From: Nothophaeocryptopus gaeumannii | Taxonomy: Eukaryota > Ascomycota > Dothideomycetes > Mycosphaerellales > Mycosphaerellaceae | Assembly (NCBI GenBank): GCA_031771865.1 | Contig: JASISA010000022.1 | Coordinates: 2,652,367 to 2,716,366 of the forward strand | DNA: 64,000 bases | Reading direction: 5' to 3' | Shown here: positions 62,966-64,000 of the stretch, piece by piece | Numbering within the stretch: the stretch's first letter is position 1 | Layout: the number at the start of each line of letters is the position of its first letter | Notes under the pieces: model-generated | What the model was told of the DNA's origin: nothing | The model's database searches: none | Seen by the model: the letters and a program-made list of their open reading frames with translations, nothing else | Made by a program: the position numbers and the translations under genes

Positions 62966-63271
62966 TGTCACGGGCCGGAGTCGGGAAGTAGGTTGCTAAT
63001 CACAAACGGTACAGGGAGCTACGGACAGGTTGGATAGACACTGTATTAACCATATAGGTCAATCCTATTGACAGGACGTAGCGCAAAGAGTCGAAGACCG
63101 GATCTTTGCGCGTCGAGAAGAAACTCTTCTCCGGGTCTTGGCAGAGTCACGTGGCTCTGTCACATGATGCTAGTCGAGCCCCGAGGCTCGGCCGAAGTTC
63201 ATCCGGATGCTTCAAGCATCCAAACCACGTGCATCCAGGTGTTCAGGTGTCACCGGGCCACGCCCGTGACA
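62966..63271. repeat. Solo LTR (306 bp) with target-site duplication
   Basis: Starts TGTCACGGGC and ends GCCCGTGACA (10-bp inverted ends, TG..CA), flanked by GAGAT at 62961-62965 and 63272-63276. Normal GC content inside AT-rich DNA, so it arrived after the surrounding decay. It differs from the LTRs at 52011 and 58360, so it belongs to another family. Confidence 0.85.
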
Positions 63272-63276
63272 GAGAT

Positions 63277-63800
63277 AATAAGTAATAAGCGTATATATAT
63301 ACCTATATAACGAGTATATAAGCCTACGTACTCGCATATACGCGTATCTACTTCCTTCGTAGTTAAGAAGCCTCTAAGAAGATATATATAACCTTACTAA
63401 GACCTTATATATTTATTACTATATATAAGAGAATACGAGAGCTCCTACTATATCTTCGTCCCTAACTAACGTATTATACTCTATAATATACTACGAAACT
63501 ATAACTAACTTATCTCGAAACCTATACGCCTAAGCCTTATAAACTATACCTTAAATTATATCCTTTCTCGCTCTATCTTATACTTAGTAATCAACGAGCC
63601 TCGAAATTAGATCTTTAGTAGAATTCTAAGTATCTCGATTTTAAACCCTTTATATCTATACCTAGGCTTCTTATTATACGTCCTTATATTAGTTTTAAAA
63701 GGATATACCTTACTTTACTTAATTGTATTTATTACTAGTATAGGTAGCTTTACTTTATAGTAGCTACTTTACTATATTTACTAAGGAAGCCTTACTTTAT

Positions 63801-63870
<70 letters not shown>

Positions 63871-64000
63871 TTCGAGCTAGCTATAAGCTATACCCCTTCT
63901 AGTATATCTATATATTATAAAAGAAAACTCTATAGAAAGTACCTATAGTATAAAACTTCCTCTCTTCTCTATTATACCTTATACCCTACTATATCTTAGA
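63277..64000. repeat. AT-rich, RIP-like tract to the end of the window
   Basis: Stops in all frames, high TpA, no gene. Contains the (TAA)n microsatellite. Confidence 0.6.
63800..63870. repeat. (TAA)n microsatellite
   Basis: About 23 uninterrupted copies of the trinucleotide. Confidence 0.98.

Noticed and set aside
63800..63870. Possible CRISPR or telomere-like array
   Set aside because: It is a plain TAA microsatellite; there are no spacers and no TTAGGG units.

Overview
The window reads as nuclear DNA of a filamentous ascomycete. Genes lie on both strands at high density. Introns are short (about 50-63 nt) with GT..AG ends. The products are typically fungal: CCC1, PRP17, KRI1, DBP8, a GT90 enzyme, a HET-domain protein, a Dal5-type permease, a chromodomain Ty3/gypsy element and a pogo-like transposase. 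AT-rich, TpA-rich tracts around the repeats look like repeat-induced point mutation (RIP). A Dothideomycete, perhaps Mycosphaerellales, is my best guess; this is inference from the style of the genes, not from a marker.

Positions 1-23.9 kb are mostly intact genes: the 3' part of GPI14, CCC1, a secreted acid phosphatase, a membrane-anchored multicopper oxidase, an F-box protein, a beta-lactamase-like serine hydrolase, a SnoaL-like protein, a secreted GH1 beta-glucosidase, PRP17/CDC40 and a CorA-type Mg transporter. Among them are a tRNA-Phe-like sequence interrupted in its T arm by an intron-like insert (15.6-15.8 kb) and two broken hypothetical genes (17.0-19.1 kb).

Positions 24-48 kb alternate sound housekeeping genes (mitochondrial EF-G, acyl-CoA thioesterase, GT90, MFS permease, two 2OG-Fe oxygenases, KRI1, DBP8) with decayed genes at 24.0-26.1, 30.2-30.6 and 47.1-48.2 kb. 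The lesions are in-frame stops and single-base frame shifts, several of them in homopolymers. They spare every housekeeping gene, which favours true pseudogenes over assembly errors. KRI1 and DBP8, both ribosome-biogenesis genes, share a 165-bp divergent promoter.

From 48 kb onward the DNA becomes accessory. A HET gene has lost its 3' part, and a HET C-terminal fragment lies nearby on the opposite strand. An AT-rich tract is split by a complete 6.6-kb chromodomain LTR retrotransposon (LTRs 52011-52341 and 58360-58654, 5-bp target duplication AACCC). Its gag-pol is frameshifted throughout, yet an antisense ORF inside it is open and encodes a Zn(II)2Cys6-like cluster plus a coiled coil. Beyond it lie a foldback structure, an intact putative PD-(D/E)XK-like gene, a dead pogo transposase, a solo LTR with its own target duplication, and AT-rich DNA with a (TAA)n microsatellite to the end.

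The strongest candidates for something little described are the antisense Zn2Cys6 ORF with the element's possible self-priming site, and the interrupted tRNA-Phe. All functions are assigned by reading protein motifs; no database search was run.
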